Assembly (NCBI GenBank): GCA_946401755.1
Contig: CAMIVH010000057.1
Span: 1-5,746 of the forward strand
Direction: 5' to 3'
From: an uncultured Caryophanales bacterium
GTDB lineage: Bacteria; Bacillota_I; Bacilli_A; RFN20; CAG-826
Length of the DNA stretch: 5,746 nt
Below the pieces are notes generated by a model, which had not been told where the DNA came from, did not search any database, and was given only the letters and a program-made list of their open reading frames with translations. Shown piece by piece: positions 3,725 to 5,746 of this stretch. Positions within the stretch are counted from its first letter, which is position 1, and each line of letters opens with the position of its first letter. The translations under genes and the position numbers were made by a program.

Positions 3725-4702
3725 TTAGAATTTAAGATTTTCTTTCTTGAATTCATCAAGAATCCTCACTAGCGATTGATAGTCCGTTAATGAGGTGGCA
3801 AGCACTGTTCTTAGTGTTCTTGAATTAGCAAATCCTGAGAAGAATTTAGGGGCAATACCACGATAGATTCTCATCGCTGTTAATTCGCCTTTTTCTTCAC
3901 ACATTGATTTAGCAAGTTCTAAACAGTATTCACATTGTTCTAAAAATGATGGATTTGGTAATCTTTCGCCTGTTTCAAAATAGGTTTTAATTTGCTTGAT
4001 GAGGAATGGATTGCCCATACCACCACGCGCCACCATCACAGCGTCCGCTCCAGTTATTTCTAAAGCGTTAATTGCATCATCCAAAGTATAGATATTACCC
4101 GAAACAATGAGTGGCACTTTCATCTTACTTCTAAGGTCTTTCAGTAAGTCATAATGTGGCTCTCCCATATAGAGTTCTTTTCTTGTTCTGGCATGAATTG
4201 CAATAGCGTCCACACCAGCGTTTTCGAGCTCTTTTATGACGTCTAAGAAGTTAACCTCATTATAGCCTAATCTAATCTTAGCAGTGACTGGCTTATCAGT
4301 AACAGCCTTCATCGCTCTTATAATGTCACCACATAAGGTAGGATTTAGCATTAAAGCGGAGCCCGCACCAGTCTTAGTAACCTTAGGAACAGGACAACCC
4401 ATGTTCACATCAAAAAAGTCGATGTTTGGGTTTAAATTAAGAGATACGGCTACTGCTCTAGCTAGGTTTTCAGGCTTTGCACCGAATAATTGGACACCGG
4501 TTAATGTTTGATCTTTTTCATAGCGGACATAAGACTCAGTTTCTTTGTTTTGATAGAGAAGTCCCATGTCTGAAACCATCTCAGAAACACAGACGTCCAC
4601 ACCAAAAGTATTGAGGTATTTTCTATAACCTGCACTTGTGATTCCTGCCATTGGGGCAAGAACGACTTTTCCTTCGATGTTAAAGTTACCTAATTTCCAC
4701 AT
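3725..4702 (-). CDS. dus: tRNA-dihydrouridine synthase, DusB-like
   Basis: The enzyme reduces uridines in the tRNA D-arm (and, in some DusB proteins, elsewhere) to dihydrouridine with FMN and NADPH. The 325-aa protein has the FMN-binding TIM barrel: VVLAPMAGITSAGYR (residues 13-27), QLFG (71-74), DVNMGCPVPKVTKTGAGSAL (98-117) with the catalytic Cys103, KIRLG (142-146), IHARTR (169-174), VSGNI (200-204) and GADAVMVARGGMGNP (218-232), then a helical C-terminal domain. The usual GRGA phosphate-binding loop reads ARGG here. The start is supported by the family N-terminus (MWKLGNFNI), but no ribosome site stands at normal distance: a hairpin at 4709-4728 occupies that place. It lies 33 nt after ftsH and 73 nt before lysS, as dus and lysS are often neighbours in Bacillota. 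Confidence 0.95.
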   Translation of the reverse strand: MWKLGNFNIEGKVVLAPMAGITSAGYRKYLNTFGVDVCVSEMVSDMGLLYQNKETESYVRYEKDQTLTGVQLFGAKPENLARAVAVSLNLNPNIDFFDVNMGCPVPKVTKTGAGSALMLNPTLCGDIIRAMKAVTDKPVTAKIRLGYNEVNFLDVIKELENAGVDAIAIHARTRKELYMGEPHYDLLKDLRSKMKVPLIVSGNIYTLDDAINALEITGADAVMVARGGMGNPFLIKQIKTYFETGERLPNPSFLEQCEYCLELAKSMCEEKGELTAMRIYRGIAPKFFSGFANSRTLRTVLATSLTDYQSLVRILDEFKKENLKF

Positions 4703-4708
4703 AGTAAA

Positions 4709-4728
4709 AGGAAGGTTTTGCCCTTCCT
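4709..4728 (-). promoter_or_regulatory. Hairpin between ftsH and dus, possible attenuator or weak terminator
   Basis: AGGAAGG and CCUUCCU form a perfect 7-bp stem with a GCAAAA loop, followed by only four U and then ACU before the dus ATG. The Shine-Dalgarno-like AGGAAGG is itself the 5' arm. The hairpin could reduce dus expression or act as a partial terminator. Confidence 0.5.
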
Positions 4729-4735
4729 GAGTTAA

Positions 4736-5746
4736 TTATTTATCTTCGCCTTCAGCGGCTTCTAGCTTAGCTTCTTCCGCTTGTGGTTGAGCAGGTTCTT
4801 CACCTGGTTTTTCATCTCTTCTAAGATGACGATGTTCCATCAAGTAATCGATTTCTTCACCAGTAATTTGTTCGTGTTCAACGAGTGTCTTAGCAAGGAG
4901 TTCAACATCTGCTTTATTCTCTTTGATAACACGGACTGCTTCATCATGAGCTTCTTCGACAATCTTACGAATTTCAGCATCAATCTTTGTGGCTGTATCA
5001 ACTGAGAAGTTCTTTTGAGTAGAAGTATAATCTCTACCTAAGAAGACACTACCAGTATTTCTTTCGTATTGGATTGGTCCTAAAGAAGACATACCCCATT
5101 CACACACCATAGCGCGTGCGATAGCGGTTGCGACTTCAATATCGCTGGAAGCACCGTTGGAGATATCATCACAGAACACTTCTTCGCTTGCGCGTCCACC
5201 CATGAGGCCTACGATACGAGCGATGAGTTCTTTTTTACTATTAGTAAAGCGATCATCTTCAGGTGTCATACGGACGTGACCGCCTGTATTACCACGAGGG
5301 ATAATAGTAATCTTTTGAACTTTATCAGAATGAGGATATCTTAAGCCAATAATTGCATGACCACTTTCGTGGTAAGCAATCATTTCTTTTTCTTTGAGTG
5401 TTAAAGAACGAGAAGATTTAGCTGGGCCAGCGACTCTACGGTCGATAGCTTCATCGATATCATCCACTGTAATCTTTTCTCTATTAGCACGAATCGCTAA
5501 GATAGCGGCTTCGTTCATGATATTTTCAATATCAGCACCGGAGAAACCAACAGTTCTCTTTGAAAGATTTTCAAAGTTAACGGAATCATCAACTTGTTTG
5601 TTACGAGCGTGGACTTTGAAGATTGCTTCTCTACCTTTTCTATCAGGTAAGGAAACTGTAATCTTTCTATCAAAACGACCTGCTCTTAAAAGAGCTGGAT
5701 CGAGAACGTCGTCTCTATTAGTAGCAGCGATAACGATAATACCAGA
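4736..5746 (-). CDS. ftsH: ATP-dependent zinc metalloprotease FtsH, C-terminal part (N-terminus outside window)
   Basis: FtsH is a membrane-anchored hexameric AAA+ protease that degrades misfolded membrane and regulatory proteins. The frame is open to the right edge (336 residues visible), so an internal ATG at 5518 is not the start. The membrane segments and Walker motifs lie outside. Visible residues 8-27 are the second region of homology (ATNRDDVLDPALLRAGRFDR) with arginine fingers 21 and 24; the usual Pro of LLRPGRFDR is Ala. GFSGADIENIMNEAA follows. The zinc site is HESGH (visible 126-130) with the third ligand Asp in GASSDIEVAT (about 202). The C-terminus is a Glu/Ala/Gln-rich acidic tail. 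The stop TAA lies 33 nt before dus. Confidence 0.97.
   Translation of the reverse strand, partial: SGIIVIAATNRDDVLDPALLRAGRFDRKITVSLPDRKGREAIFKVHARNKQVDDSVNFENLSKRTVGFSGADIENIMNEAAILAIRANREKITVDDIDEAIDRRVAGPAKSSRSLTLKEKEMIAYHESGHAIIGLRYPHSDKVQKITIIPRGNTGGHVRMTPEDDRFTNSKKELIARIVGLMGGRASEEVFCDDISNGASSDIEVATAIARAMVCEWGMSSLGPIQYERNTGSVFLGRDYTSTQKNFSVDTATKIDAEIRKIVEEAHDEAVRVIKENKADVELLAKTLVEHEQITGEEIDYLMEHRHLRRDEKPGEEPAQPQAEEAKLEAAEGEDK

Noticed and set aside
5516..5518. ftsH starting at an internal ATG as a short protein
   Set aside because: The frame upstream encodes conserved AAA+ sequence up to the window edge, so the gene is cut by the window and not truncated.
1..5746. CRISPR array, tRNA, rRNA, insertion sequence or phage gene
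   Set aside because: No regularly spaced repeats, cloverleaf, rRNA-like stretch, transposase frame or terminal inverted repeats were seen on either strand.
1..5746. Mycoplasma-type genetic code (UGA as Trp)
   Set aside because: The Trp positions checked in dus, lysS and ftsH are TGG, and the frames contain no in-frame TGA. TGA is not seen as a stop either, so this is not fully excluded.

Overview
The window looks like chromosomal DNA from a low-GC Gram-positive bacterium of the Bacillota/Mollicutes type, possibly an uncultured gut Bacilli or Erysipelotrichia-like lineage. This rests on AT-rich DNA, strong AGGAGG ribosome sites, TTGACA/TATAAT promoters, and the gene orders ftsH-dus-lysS and rpsF-ssb-rpsR. 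Tryptophan positions that could be checked use TGG, and the stops seen are TAA and TAG, so nothing suggests an altered code. All recognisable protein genes are read from the minus strand, right to left.

Right side (4736-5746, then 3725-4702 and 2167-3651): the C-terminal part of FtsH, a DusB-like tRNA dihydrouridine synthase, and a complete class II lysyl-tRNA synthetase. They are closely spaced with small hairpins in the gaps and end at a U-tract terminator at 2092-2122. Middle (691-1771): the operon rpsF-ssb-rpsR, with its own TTTACA-17-TATAAT promoter, a structured leader and a terminator at 636-663. Left edge (1-210): the start of an unidentified membrane protein with its own promoter.

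The two gaps flanking the ribosomal/SSB operon (about 281-635 and 1776-2122) are the most interesting part. Each holds a tiny minus-strand ORF for a one-helix hydrophobic peptide (29 aa at 417-506; 25 aa at 1890-1967). Each is faced by a convergent plus-strand extended -10 promoter (TGC-TATAAT or TGC-TAAAAT) driving a very short predicted RNA whose terminator U-tract lies on or next to the peptide stop codon. In both, the mRNA leader can fold so that it hides a strong Shine-Dalgarno sequence. This layout resembles type I toxin-antitoxin loci of the Fst/par and hok/sok kinds, although the peptides do not match any family I can name.

The first locus also has inverted repeats linking the mRNA leader to its 3' tail, the part covered by the antisense RNA. 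This suggests a conformational switch. The second locus has a well-initiated 36-codon ORF overlapping the hydrophobic ORF in another frame, as mok overlaps hok. All of this is read from sequence alone, and the functional calls are inference.
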